Shown one piece after another: positions 16,961 to 25,180 of a DNA stretch of 64,000 nt. The stretch comes from Flavobacterium flevense. GTDB lineage: Bacteria > Bacteroidota > Bacteroidia > Flavobacteriales > Flavobacteriaceae. The stretch is taken from assembly GCF_900142775.1 (NCBI RefSeq), contig NZ_FRCC01000004.1:1-64000 (forward strand). The letters are read 5' to 3'. The notes beneath the pieces were generated by a model. That model was not told where the DNA came from, made no database searches, and was given only the letters and a program-made list of their open reading frames with translations. The translations under genes were made by a program, and so were the position numbers. The first letter of the stretch is position 1, and the number at the start of each line of letters is the position of its first letter.

Positions 16961-17095
16961 TCTTAATTTTAGATTTCTGATTTTAGATTTTAGATTTTTC
17001 AATCTGCACTCTATAATCTACATTCTGTATGAGTTTTAGATTTTAGATTTTAGATCTTTTCAATCTGAAATCTAAATTCTAAAATCTGCAATCAT
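16961..17095. repeat. word-repeat hairpin between nuoD and nuoE
   Basis: The left part is repeated TTTTAGATTT words (16974-16998 and 17034-17056). The right part is their reverse complements, AATCTGAAATCTAAATTC and AAAATCTGCAATC (17062-17094), with further inverted words in the middle. The RNA can fold on itself. No gene is present. Confidence 0.75.
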
Positions 17096-18334
17096 TTAAG
17101 CGTCTAATTCTCCGGCAATTACATTTAAACTGGATAAAATAACAATGGCATCTGATAATAATGCACCTTTTATCATTTCCGGATAGGCTTGGTAATAAAT
17201 AAAACAAGGTCTTCTAAAATGCAATCTGTATGGTGTTCTACTTCCATCAGTAACCAAATAGAATCCTAATTCTCCATTTCCTCCTTCTACCGGATGGTAG
17301 ATTTCGGCAACCGGAACAGGAACTTCTCCCATTACAATTTTGAAATGATAAATTAACGACTCCATATTATGGTAAACATCTTCTTTAGGAGGCAAATAAT
17401 AATCAGGAACTTCGGCATGGTATTCATTTCCTTCCGGCATTTTGTCTAATGCCTGACGAATGATGCTTAAACTTTCCCAAACTTCGGCATTACGAACACA
17501 AAAACGATCGTAAGTATCACCTGATTTTCCTACCGGAACTTTAAAATCAAAGTCTTCATAAGAACTATAAGGTTGCGCCACACGAACATCATAATCAACA
17601 CCTGTAGCACGTAAATTAGGACCTGTAAATCCGTAAGCCATTGCTTTTTCAGCAGATATAGCTCCTACATTAACAGTTCGGTCTATAAAAATTCTATTTC
17701 TTTCGAACAGGTTTTCAAATTCTTTCCAGGCAACTGGGAATTCTTCTAAGAAAACGTCTAGTTTTCTAAAAGCTTCTGGTGACCAGTCTCTTTCAAAACC
17801 ACCAATTCTTCCCATATTTGTAGTTAAACGAGCACCACAAATTTCTTCGTATATTTCGTATACTTTTTCTCTAAATTGGAAAACATAAAGGAAACCGGTA
17901 TAAGCACCGGTATCAACTCCTAAAATGGAATTACAAATCAGGTGATCGGTGATTCTTGCTAATTCCATTACAATAACTCTTAAATATTGGGCTCTTTTAG
18001 GAACTTCAACACCTAGTAATTTTTCTAATGTCATCCACCATCCCATATTGTTGATAGGAGAGGAGCAATAGTTCATACGATCCGTAAGAGGCGTAATTTG
18101 GTAAAAAGGACGATTTTCGGCAATTTTTTCGAATGCTCTGTGGATGTAACCAATAGTAGGTTCAGCATCTAAAATTCGTTCCCCATCCATCAGCAGAATA
18201 TTTTGGAAAATTCCGTGAGTAGCTGGGTGAGTTGGACCTAAATTCAAGATAGAAAGCTCGTTTCCGTCTTCGTTTAGCTGCTCTTTTATTATTTTAGCAT
18301 AGCGATGCTCTGGTGGTAATAATAGTTCTGACAT
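17096..18334 (-). CDS. nuoD: NADH-quinone oxidoreductase subunit D (49-kDa, quinone site)
   Basis: A 412-residue subunit related to [NiFe] hydrogenase large subunits. Visible signatures are LGPTHPATHG near residue 32 with the quinone-site His, YIHRAFEKIAENRPF, GRIGGFERDW and EGGNGELGFYLVTDG. NuoC is a separate gene here, not fused as in Escherichia coli. It forms the quinone cavity with NuoB and NuoH. Confidence 0.97.
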   Translation of the reverse strand: MSELLLPPEHRYAKIIKEQLNEDGNELSILNLGPTHPATHGIFQNILLMDGERILDAEPTIGYIHRAFEKIAENRPFYQITPLTDRMNYCSSPINNMGWWMTLEKLLGVEVPKRAQYLRVIVMELARITDHLICNSILGVDTGAYTGFLYVFQFREKVYEIYEEICGARLTTNMGRIGGFERDWSPEAFRKLDVFLEEFPVAWKEFENLFERNRIFIDRTVNVGAISAEKAMAYGFTGPNLRATGVDYDVRVAQPYSSYEDFDFKVPVGKSGDTYDRFCVRNAEVWESLSIIRQALDKMPEGNEYHAEVPDYYLPPKEDVYHNMESLIYHFKIVMGEVPVPVAEIYHPVEGGNGELGFYLVTDGSRTPYRLHFRRPCFIYYQAYPEMIKGALLSDAIVILSSLNVIAGELDA

Positions 18335-18366
18335 TTATAGAATGTGAAAAATTATATATTGTTTTT

Positions 18367-18888
18367 TTAGCAATTGTCTACTGTTCTTCCAAAGAAACGG
18401 TCGTCTTTATCGGTTCTTCCGCCGTCTTCCATTGGGAATTCTTTACGCATTGGAAAAGAAATCATTTCATCCATATTCAAAATACGTTTCAATTGTGGAT
18501 GACCAACAAAGTTTACACCGAAGAAATCATAGGTTTCTCTTTCCATCCAATTTGATGACAAGAAAACATTCGAAATTGTTTTTATTTCAGGGTTTTCCCC
18601 ATTAATAAAGGCTTTGATTCGAATGCGTTTGTTTTCGTACCAATTGTGCATGTGATATACAATTGCAAACTGTTTTTCTACTGGATTATCCGGATAATGA
18701 ACACCGCATAAATCAGTTAAAAAATGAAAACGTAAATCAGGATCGTTTTTTAGGAATAAAATGATAGCGGTATTTTTATCAGCATTGATTTCGAAAGAAA
18801 AAATATCTCTTTCCTCCTGGAAATTAAATACATCTTCACCAAAAGTTGCGGCTAATTTTTCTTGTATAGCGGTGTTTTCTAATGCCAT
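18367..18888 (-). CDS. nuoC: NADH-quinone oxidoreductase subunit C (30-kDa)
   Basis: A 173-residue peripheral-arm subunit. The family signature is ANWMERETYDFFGVNFVGHP-like (SNWMERETYDFFGV), followed by HPQLKRILNMDE. It stabilises the NuoB-NuoD core and has no cofactor. It lies one base after nuoB and 32 bp before nuoD. Confidence 0.96.
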   Translation of the reverse strand: MALENTAIQEKLAATFGEDVFNFQEERDIFSFEINADKNTAIILFLKNDPDLRFHFLTDLCGVHYPDNPVEKQFAIVYHMHNWYENKRIRIKAFINGENPEIKTISNVFLSSNWMERETYDFFGVNFVGHPQLKRILNMDEMISFPMRKEFPMEDGGRTDKDDRFFGRTVDNC

Positions 18889-18889
18889 T

Positions 18890-19438
18890 TTATTTGATAT
18901 TATAAGAAGCTAATAATTCTTGATACTCTGGCGAACTTCTTCTTCTTACCGATTCTGATTTTACCAGTTCTTGTAATTTCATCACGCCATCAACAATTTG
19001 TTCCGGTCTTGGTGGACATCCTGGAACGTAAACATCAACCGGAATTACTTTGTCAATTCCTTGCAGAACGGAGTAAGTATCGAATATCCCGCCTGATGAA
19101 GCACAGGCTCCAACAGCAATTACCCATCTAGGTTCAGACATTTGTTCGTAAACCTGACGTAAAATAGGAGCCATTTTTTTAGAAATTGTTCCCATTACTA
19201 ACAACATATCAGCCTGACGAGGAGAAAAACTTACACGCTCAGAACCAAAACGCGCCAAGTCATAATGAGATGCCATAGTGGCCATGAATTCAATACCGCA
19301 ACAAGAAGTCGCAAAAGGTAATGGCCAAAGTGAATTAGCACGTGCCAATCCTACAACATCATTTAGTTTTGTAGCAAAAAAACCTTCACCTACAACACCT
19401 TCCGGAGGGGCAACCATATTTATTTTTGAATCGCTCAT
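18890..19438 (-). CDS. nuoB: NADH-quinone oxidoreductase subunit B (cluster N2)
   Basis: A 182-residue subunit carrying cluster N2, the last iron-sulfur centre before quinone. The four ligands are the tandem Cys46-Cys47 ([12 protein letters not shown]), Cys112 ([11 protein letters not shown]) and Cys141 (VPGCPPRPE). It is separated from nuoA by a 157-bp word-repeat segment. Confidence 0.97.
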   Translation of the reverse strand: MSDSKINMVAPPEGVVGEGFFATKLNDVVGLARANSLWPLPFATSCCGIEFMATMASHYDLARFGSERVSFSPRQADMLLVMGTISKKMAPILRQVYEQMSEPRWVIAVGACASSGGIFDTYSVLQGIDKVIPVDVYVPGCPPRPEQIVDGVMKLQELVKSESVRRRSSPEYQELLASYNIK

Positions 19439-19442
19439 TTTT

Positions 19443-19590
19443 ATTTTTAGATTTTAGATTTCTGATTTTAGATTTAGTAACCTGAAAGTTGAAATCAAAT
19501 ATTTTAAAAAATCAATAATTATATTTTTGAGAAATGAAGTTTTCAAATCTAAATTCTAAATTAAAACAATCTAAAATCTAAATTCTGAAA
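19443..19590. repeat. word-repeat hairpin between nuoA and nuoB
   Basis: The left half carries TTTTAGATTT-type words (19446-19474). The right half carries their complements, AAATCTAAATTCTAAATT and AATCTAAAATCTAAATTC (19546-19586), so the transcript can fold. It uses the same word as the nuoD/nuoE gap. No gene is seen. Confidence 0.72.
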
Positions 19591-19595
19591 TTTCT

Positions 19596-19961
19596 TTATT
19601 CCCATTCAATCGCTTTCTTTTTGATGATGTAGAAAAAACCAACTAAAAGTAAAGCCATAAATACAATCATTTTTATCATTCCTTCTATTCCCAGTTCTTT
19701 AAAATTAATAGCCCATGGATATAAGAAAATTACTTCAATATCAAATAACACAAATAATATAGCAACCAGGAAGTATTTAACGGAGAAAGGAATACGGGCA
19801 TTCCCTACAGATTCGATTCCGCACTCAAAATTTTTGTCTTTTATAGCTGATTTTCTTTTAGGTCCTAATTTCCCGGAAATAAGGATAGTAGCTACTACAA
19901 ACCCAACTGCCAGTAAGGCTTGCATTAAAATAGGAAAATAATTGAACTGTTCTGATTGCAT
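19596..19961 (-). CDS. nuoA: NADH-quinone oxidoreductase subunit A
   Basis: A 121-residue, three-helix subunit (NuoA/ND3), first gene of the operon. Signature segments are KNFECGIESVGNARIPFSVKYF, with the quinone-loop Cys, and AILFVLFDIEVIFLYPWA. The start is the ATG at 19961 (MQSEQFNYF). An upstream in-frame ATG at 20006 would lie inside the predicted promoter and before the likely transcription start. Confidence 0.95.
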   Translation of the reverse strand: MQSEQFNYFPILMQALLAVGFVVATILISGKLGPKRKSAIKDKNFECGIESVGNARIPFSVKYFLVAILFVLFDIEVIFLYPWAINFKELGIEGMIKMIVFMALLLVGFFYIIKKKAIEWE

Positions 19962-19990
19962 AATAAAATATTTTGTGCTAAAATAAGTCA

Positions 19991-20021
19991 CAAAGATATG
20001 CTTCAATGTTATAAATCACAA
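19991..20021 (-). promoter_or_regulatory. nuo operon promoter
   Basis: Read leftward: TTG (20019-20021), a 20-bp spacer, then a perfect -7 box TATCTTTG (19991-19998). This fits the Bacteroidota primary-sigma promoter and lies about 30 bp before the nuoA ATG. It is the only clear promoter found ahead of the 14 genes. Confidence 0.75.
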
Positions 20022-20136
20022 GTAGTGAATGTAAAATCATATTCGTTTTGAAGGGGTTTTTTAGTAGTTTTTAATGATTATAAATAAGGATTTCTATCTT
20101 TCTTAAAAAAACCTAAAAATTTAACTTTTAATTATA

Positions 20137-20171
20137 TAAAAAAAAGCGTCCCGATAATTATCGGGACGCTT
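20137..20171 (-). terminator. cspA terminator
   Basis: A 26-bp perfect palindrome (20145-20170; arm AGCGTCCCGATAA) is followed, read leftward, by a run of T. It lies about 30 bp past the cspA stop. Confidence 0.93.
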
Positions 20172-20202
20172 CTGAGCATTCGTAACAAAAAAAATATTTT
20201 GT

Positions 20203-20397
20203 TTAGATTACTGCAACTTTAGCAGCAACTTTTCCTTTTCTTCCTTCTTCTTCTTCGTAGCTAACTCTGTCACCTTCGCGTAATTCTTCCGCGTTGATTC
20301 CTGAAGCGTGAACAAAAATGTCTTTTCCTGTTTCTTCGTCTGTAATGAATCCGTAACCTTTTGATTCATTGAAAAATTTAACTGTACCTGTACGCAT
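20203..20397 (-). CDS. cspA: cold-shock domain protein (CspA family)
   Basis: A 64-residue single cold-shock domain. The RNA-binding motifs are KGYGFI (RNP1) and DIFVHAS (RNP2), preceded by GTVKFFNESKG. It acts as a cytoplasmic single-stranded RNA/DNA chaperone. It is monocistronic: a TACATTTG -7 box lies at 20427-20434 and a strong terminator follows. A second frame through the same DNA (20208-20429) is a shadow. Confidence 0.95.
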   Translation of the reverse strand: MRTGTVKFFNESKGYGFITDEETGKDIFVHASGINAEELREGDRVSYEEEEGRKGKVAAKVAVI

Positions 20398-20426
20398 TGT
20401 AATAGTAATAATAATTTATAATAAGG

Positions 20427-20434
20427 CAAATGTA
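20427..20434 (-). promoter_or_regulatory. cspA -7 promoter box
   Basis: TACATTTG on the leftward strand is a perfect TAnnTTTG match about 30 bp before the cspA ATG. No convincing -33 box was found. Confidence 0.5.
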
Positions 20435-20525
20435 ATGTTTAATATAATACGAAAATGATTAATAGCAACTTTTTTCATAAAATAATTGATATTCAGCCTA
20501 TTCAGTCCGTTTCGAAAGATATTTA

Positions 20526-22274
20526 TTATAAATCTAATTGTATGCGTAACTCCTTTAATTGTGCGGTATCAATGGCTGCAGGAGCATCAATCATAACATC
20601 TCTTCCGGAGTTATTTTTAGGGAAAGCAATAAAATCTCTAATGGTTTCCTGTCCACCTAAAATAGCCACTAAACGATCCAGCCCAAAAGCTAATCCACCG
20701 TGTGGCGGTGCTCCAAACTGAAAAGCATCCATCAGGAATCCGAATTGTGCTTTGGCTTCTTCTTCGCTGAAACCTAAATATTTAAACATTAATTGTTGGG
20801 TTGCTTTATCGTGAATACGAATAGAACCACCGCCAATTTCATTTCCGTTCAGCACCATGTCGTAGGCATTTGCACGCACTTTTCCTGGTTCGGTTTCTAA
20901 TAAAGCAATATCTTCCGGTTTTGGGGATGTAAACGGGTGGTGCATAGCGTGGTAACGCCCGCTTTCTTCGTCAAATTCTAACAATGGAAAATCGACTACC
21001 CAAAGCGGAGCAAAAACTGCCGGATTACGCAATCCTAAACGCGTAGCCAGTTCCATTCTTAAAGCACTTAACTGTGCTCTGGTTTTGTTAGCCGGTCCTG
21101 AAAGTACAAAAATCATATCTCCGGCTTTAGCTCCGGTAACTTTTGCCCAGTTTCCTAAATCGTCCTGATCGTAGAATTTATCTACTGATGATTTGTAAGT
21201 TCCGTCTTCGTTGCATTTTACATACACCATTCCGCTTGCACCTACTTGGGGACGTTTTACCCAATCAATTAAGGCGTCAATTTCTTTACGGGTATAATTT
21301 CCGGCTCCCGGAACTGCAATTCCTACTACTAATTCAGCAGCGTTGAAAACTGGGAATTCTTTGTGTTGTGCAAATTCGTTTAATTCGCCAAATTCCATTC
21401 CAAAACGAATATCCGGTTTGTCATTTCCGTAGGTTTTCATTGCATGCTCATACGTCATACGAGGGAATTTGTCTACTTCAACTCCTTTTATCTCTTTTAG
21501 CAAATGACGAGTCAGTCCTTCGAAAATATTTAAAATATCTTCTTGTTCTACAAATGCCATTTCGCAGTCAATTTGTGTAAATTCAGGTTGACGATCCGCA
21601 CGTAAATCTTCGTCACGGAAACATTTCACTATTTGGAAATATTTATCCATTCCGCCTACCATCAATAATTGTTTGAAAGTTTGTGGCGATTGTGGTAATG
21701 CATAAAATTGTCCTTCGTTCATTCTACTTGGAACAACAAAATCTCTCGCTCCTTCCGGAGTAGATTTGATTAAATAAGGTGTTTCAACTTCGCAAAAATC
21801 CAGATCAGATAAATATTTACGTACTTCCATTGCCACTTTGTGACGGAAAAGCAAGCTGTTTTTTACCGGATTTCTTCGAATGTCCAAGTATCGGTATTTC
21901 ATTCGAATATCTTCACCACCATCCGTTTCGTCTTCAATAGTAAATGGAGGAGTCAGGGCTGCATTTAAAATAGTTAGCTCTGAAACTAATATTTCAATTT
22001 CTCCCGTTGGAATATTTTTATTTTTAGCTTCTCTTTCGATAACAATTCCTTTAACCTGAATTACAAATTCTCTTCCAAGAGTTTTTGCCAGTTCAAATAC
22101 TGTTTTTTCAGTACGGCTTTCGTCGAAAATTAATTGTGTTATTCCATAACGGTCTCTTAAATCGACCCAATTCATGAATCCTTTATCACGTGATTTTTGA
22201 ACCCAACCCGCAAGTGTAACTTCGGTATTGATATGTGAGGCGTTTAACTCGCCACAGTTATGACTTCTATACAT
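20526..22274 (-). CDS. aspS: aspartyl-tRNA synthetase
   Basis: A 582-residue class II synthetase of the bacterial type. It has an N-terminal OB-fold anticodon-binding domain ([26 protein letters not shown]). Motif 2 is [25 protein letters not shown], motif 3 is [15 protein letters not shown], and the bacterial GAD insertion lies between them (about residues 290-420). It charges tRNA-Asp. It is monocistronic, with a TAAATTTG box at 22325-22332. Confidence 0.98.
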   Translation of the reverse strand: MYRSHNCGELNASHINTEVTLAGWVQKSRDKGFMNWVDLRDRYGITQLIFDESRTEKTVFELAKTLGREFVIQVKGIVIEREAKNKNIPTGEIEILVSELTILNAALTPPFTIEDETDGGEDIRMKYRYLDIRRNPVKNSLLFRHKVAMEVRKYLSDLDFCEVETPYLIKSTPEGARDFVVPSRMNEGQFYALPQSPQTFKQLLMVGGMDKYFQIVKCFRDEDLRADRQPEFTQIDCEMAFVEQEDILNIFEGLTRHLLKEIKGVEVDKFPRMTYEHAMKTYGNDKPDIRFGMEFGELNEFAQHKEFPVFNAAELVVGIAVPGAGNYTRKEIDALIDWVKRPQVGASGMVYVKCNEDGTYKSSVDKFYDQDDLGNWAKVTGAKAGDMIFVLSGPANKTRAQLSALRMELATRLGLRNPAVFAPLWVVDFPLLEFDEESGRYHAMHHPFTSPKPEDIALLETEPGKVRANAYDMVLNGNEIGGGSIRIHDKATQQLMFKYLGFSEEEAKAQFGFLMDAFQFGAPPHGGLAFGLDRLVAILGGQETIRDFIAFPKNNSGRDVMIDAPAAIDTAQLKELRIQLDL

Positions 22275-22324
22275 TCTTGAAAAATTTAATTATTTGATTT
22301 GTAAGTCTGTTGAAAGACCGGCTG

Positions 22325-22332
22325 CAAATTTA
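22325..22332 (-). promoter_or_regulatory. aspS -7 promoter box
   Basis: TAAATTTG on the leftward strand is a perfect TAnnTTTG match about 50 bp before the aspS ATG. The rest of the gap 22275-22508 holds the divergent promoter of the next gene and nothing else seen. Confidence 0.5.
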
Positions 22333-22471
22333 GAACTAATTATGTACATTGAATTGAGAAAATTGATTTTTTAATAGCAGCGGTAATAAGTAGTTTTAAT
22401 TTCCAATGTTAAGTTTTTGCTCAATGTTATTAAATTGTTACCAAATTGTTTTTTAAATGTAAATTAATATG

Positions 22472-22479
22472 TAATTTTG
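22472..22479 (+). promoter_or_regulatory. -7 promoter box of the MORN-type gene
   Basis: TAATTTTG, a perfect TAnnTTTG match, lies 30 bp before the ATG at 22509. A TTG lies 23 bp upstream, slightly too far for a perfect -33. Confidence 0.45.
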
Positions 22480-22508
22480 ATAAAAGAAACCACGTAAAAT
22501 TTTACATT

Positions 22509-22856
22509 ATGAAAAAATATATAGTTATCGGAGCAATTTTAATCACAGGGATGATTTTTGCACAAGCGCCTAAACCACAATTAGAAGCGGTGGGAAACAA
22601 AGTAAAAGCAACTTATTTTTATGAAAACGGACAAGTTCAGCAAACAGGTTTTTATAAAGACGGGAAATTAGACGGAAAATGGGTTTCCTATGATAAGGAA
22701 GGAAACAAATTAGCTATTGCTGAGTACAAAAAAGGAGAAAAAGTGGGGAAATGGTTCCACTGGAATGCTTCAACTTTAAGCGAAGTGGATTATTCGGACA
22801 ATAAAATTGCCTCTGTAAAAAATTGGAAAAAAGAAGCAATAGTTAATGTGGATTAA
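22509..22856 (+). CDS. secreted MORN-repeat (YwqK-type) protein
   Basis: A 115-residue protein with a signal peptide (MKKYIVIGAILITGMIFAQA). It has about three MORN-like repeats: YFYENGQVQQTGFYKDGKLD, then GKWVSYDKEGNKLAIAEYKK, then GEKVGKWFHWNASTLSEVDY. Such repeats occur in YwqK-type antitoxin-like and toxin-immunity proteins, but also in many stand-alone flavobacterial secreted proteins. No partner toxin gene is adjacent. The ATG at 22509 is chosen because a -7 box lies between it and an earlier in-frame ATG at 22446. Confidence 0.82.
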   Translation: MKKYIVIGAILITGMIFAQAPKPQLEAVGNKVKATYFYENGQVQQTGFYKDGKLDGKWVSYDKEGNKLAIAEYKKGEKVGKWFHWNASTLSEVDYSDNKIASVKNWKKEAIVNVD

Positions 22857-22873
22857 ATTTACAATTGTTGATT

Positions 22874-22917
22874 GAAAAAAAGGCTTTTCCTGAAATTTTA
22901 GGAGAAGCCTTTTTTTT
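22874..22917. terminator. bidirectional terminator
   Basis: A long stem (AAAAAAAGGCTTTTCCT / AGGAGAAGCCTTTTTTT) lies between the convergent MORN-type gene and the siderophore operon, with A-run and T-run on both sides. It serves both transcripts. Confidence 0.92.
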
Positions 22918-22923
22918 CCTTCA

Positions 22924-24474
22924 TTATTTTTTTTCTTTATGGCTTTTTAATTTAAAGCTGGTATATAAAGTTATTATCGAAAGTATAATCCAGAAAACAT
23001 CTACAAAAAACGGTTGAAATTGATTGTTGTTATAAGATATCCAAAACCAATTTCCTGTTTTGATACCATTTGCAATTGGAATCAAAAAACCCAGAATACT
23101 TCCGGAAATCAAACAAAACTGATTGGTAAAACGATTGTTTTTCTTTAGAATAAAAAAGATGCTCAACAGTAACCAACTTATAAAATATACCGAATAAGTA
23201 TGATCTTTGCCCAAAGGATAATACATTTTAGTAACAATAAAGGTTACTGCCGTAACCGGAAGCATACTCAGGCAAATGGCTAAGTATATCCGAACTACAG
23301 CTTCATTGAATCGTCTTTTTTTCACGGGCATACTTTTCTTATCTCTGGCTACGAGCCAAATCATAACTCCCGAAATGATTACAAAACAGCTTAGAATTCC
23401 CAGTACAAAACTGATAATTTTTAAACCATAACCGCCATAGTCCCCAAAATGGATGCGGTACAAAATGTTTTTGACACTGTCTAAATAGGTCGTTTGCGTC
23501 AGAGGATTTTTTTTAGATACCACTTCGCCGGTGGCAACTTTATAAACCACTTCGCCAGCACCGGTAAATTTCTTGTCATATTCGGTTTCTCCTTTTACTA
23601 CAACATGCATATTGGCATCACCATAGTTTTGGATTTCAACATGGGTAATATTAAAATCATCCCAGTTTTTTTTAGTAGCAACAACCATTTCATTAATACT
23701 AAATGATTTGGTTAAAGCTTTATTTTCGAATGTGTAATCGGTTCCGGTGTATTCTAATTCTTTGTATAATTTATTTTGATCTCCCTGATAAAGCAATTGA
23801 ACGCTGGGTGCTACAATGACTAATTTAATCATAAAAAAAGCACCTGTAACGGCATATACAAATTGGAACGGTAAACCCAGCATTCCCAGAGAAGTATGTG
23901 CATCAGTCCACCAGGTTTTTAATTTTTCTTTAGGACGGAAAACATAAAAACTGGAAATAATTTTTTTCCAATGCAATAAAACTCCGGTGACTATGGCAAA
24001 AAGAAAAAACAGCGCAATAAATCCCGACAGATAATAACCTACAGGATAAGGGATTTGTGCCAGAAAGTGCAAACGATAAATAAATTCGCCCAAATTGTAT
24101 GATTCCTCATAGGTTGTAGTCTTATAGGTTGTGTTGTTAAGGTATAAAAATTGTCCTTCTTTGGCTTTTTTCGAAGCCAAGCTGTCTTTTGTTGCCTCAA
24201 GATACGCTGCAACATTTTTTTCATTATGGGGTTGAGAAATGGTGATTTTTCTACCTTGTAAATCATAAGCCGTATCTAATGCTTTTAAAGCCTGATCGTA
24301 ATTTAATTGTATCTCATTTGAAATTACTGCCGATTCCCCACGTTCCCAACTGGCAATGTCATCTCTGAAAAACGAAAAGGAACCAGCGAAAAAAATTACA
24401 TACAAAACCACGCTAATCACAATGCCGCTAACAGTATGGGTATGGAAAAAGATATTATAATTTCGGTTGTTCAT
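22924..24474 (-). CDS. PepSY-domain inner-membrane protein (siderophore uptake/reduction)
   Basis: A 516-residue PepSY-associated transmembrane protein. It has an N-terminal helix after FHTHTVSGIVISVVLYV, a periplasmic region (about residues 40-135), a helix pair around 140-175, a PepSY-like stretch with THVEIQNYG, and further helices to the end. Conserved membrane histidines (LHFLAQIP, LLHWKK, IHFGDYGG) suggest heme-type ligands. It is the last gene of an operon with a TonB siderophore receptor and DUF3325/DUF3649 genes. In such operons this protein is thought to help release iron from siderophore in the periplasm. Confidence 0.88.
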   Translation of the reverse strand: MNNRNYNIFFHTHTVSGIVISVVLYVIFFAGSFSFFRDDIASWERGESAVISNEIQLNYDQALKALDTAYDLQGRKITISQPHNEKNVAAYLEATKDSLASKKAKEGQFLYLNNTTYKTTTYEESYNLGEFIYRLHFLAQIPYPVGYYLSGFIALFFLFAIVTGVLLHWKKIISSFYVFRPKEKLKTWWTDAHTSLGMLGLPFQFVYAVTGAFFMIKLVIVAPSVQLLYQGDQNKLYKELEYTGTDYTFENKALTKSFSINEMVVATKKNWDDFNITHVEIQNYGDANMHVVVKGETEYDKKFTGAGEVVYKVATGEVVSKKNPLTQTTYLDSVKNILYRIHFGDYGGYGLKIISFVLGILSCFVIISGVMIWLVARDKKSMPVKKRRFNEAVVRIYLAICLSMLPVTAVTFIVTKMYYPLGKDHTYSVYFISWLLLSIFFILKKNNRFTNQFCLISGSILGFLIPIANGIKTGNWFWISYNNNQFQPFFVDVFWIILSIITLYTSFKLKSHKEKK

Positions 24475-24477
24475 CGT

Positions 24478-24780
24478 TTATTTTGCTATTGGATTATAGG
24501 TTTGACCTAAGTACAGTATTCCTGAAAAGAGGCAACTTAGTACTATGTAAATGAGCCAGATTTTCCAGCCATTCTTAGCTAAAAATGCGATTACCATCAA
24601 TGCCACCCAAAGAATAAAACCGCTAAAAGCCATTGTTATGATGATGTTGGCTCTGTTAAACCAGCTGGCTAAAGCTAAATGGAAGCTGATAGAAACCAAA
24701 TAACCGCCTAAAATTGCTGCGGTTATTTTGGCAAAGCGTTGCCATTTAGATTGTGTTAAATATTTTGGATTTGCTGGCAT
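24478..24780 (-). CDS. DUF3649-like membrane protein
   Basis: A 100-residue membrane protein with three hydrophobic helices. The phrases ILGGYLVSISFHLALASW and FSGFILWVALMVIAFLAK match the DUF3649 iron-transport-associated family as I recall it. It lies 3 bp upstream of the PepSY gene and 11 bp downstream of the DUF3325-like gene, the same grouping as in proteobacterial siderophore operons. Its biochemical role is not known. Confidence 0.75.
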   Translation of the reverse strand: MPANPKYLTQSKWQRFAKITAAILGGYLVSISFHLALASWFNRANIIITMAFSGFILWVALMVIAFLAKNGWKIWLIYIVLSCLFSGILYLGQTYNPIAK

Positions 24781-24791
24781 GATTTAATTAG

Positions 24792-25118
24792 TTATAACAT
24801 TTCGATTAAAGTGGCCGTTGTAAAAAGTAGAATGACAAATGCCGGTTTTATAATTTTTAATGGACTTATAATGATAATCAGGCTTCCGATAGTCATTAAT
24901 AATATGCAATAAGTTAAAGCTCCTGAGCCTATAGCTTTTTCGAGTAACAAAATAAAAAAAGCACTCAGCAATATGACTAAACCAACATATTTTGTGGGTC
25001 TGGTATTTTTTTTAATCCATTGTTCAAATGCTCTGTTATACGAAACATAGGTTTTTTGCGAAGTATAATAAAGTGCGTAAAAACCAATAAATATCAGAAA
25101 ACTTACAACTGAAATCAT
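24792..25118 (-). CDS. DUF3325-like membrane protein
   Basis: A 108-residue protein with about four helices (VVSFLIFIGFYALYY, YVGLVILLSAFFILLLEKA, LTYCILLMTIGSLIIIIS, PAFVILLFTTATLIEML). Size, topology and position next to DUF3649 and PepSY genes fit DUF3325. It is probably an accessory of the siderophore system. It is separated from the receptor gene by a hairpin. Confidence 0.7.
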   Translation of the reverse strand: MISVVSFLIFIGFYALYYTSQKTYVSYNRAFEQWIKKNTRPTKYVGLVILLSAFFILLLEKAIGSGALTYCILLMTIGSLIIIISPLKIIKPAFVILLFTTATLIEML

Positions 25119-25134
25119 AACTTATATATTTAGG

Positions 25135-25168
25135 ATCAGCTTAGCTAAAAAGGTTTAGCTAAGCTGAT
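25135..25168 (-). terminator. intercistronic hairpin after the receptor gene
   Basis: A perfect 15-bp stem (ATCAGCTTAGCTAAA / TTTAGCTAAGCTGAT) with a 4-base loop lies 13 bp past the receptor stop. There is no T-run on the leftward side, so it more likely limits read-through or protects the receptor mRNA than fully terminates. Confidence 0.6.
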
Positions 25169-25180
25169 TTGTTTATACTA

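Noticed and set aside
16961..17002. Longer N-terminus of NuoE
   Set aside because: The added residues come from the ATTTTAGATTT word repeat; the family start matches 16960.
19962..20006. Longer N-terminus of NuoA
   Set aside because: The upstream ATG lies inside the promoter and before the predicted transcription start.
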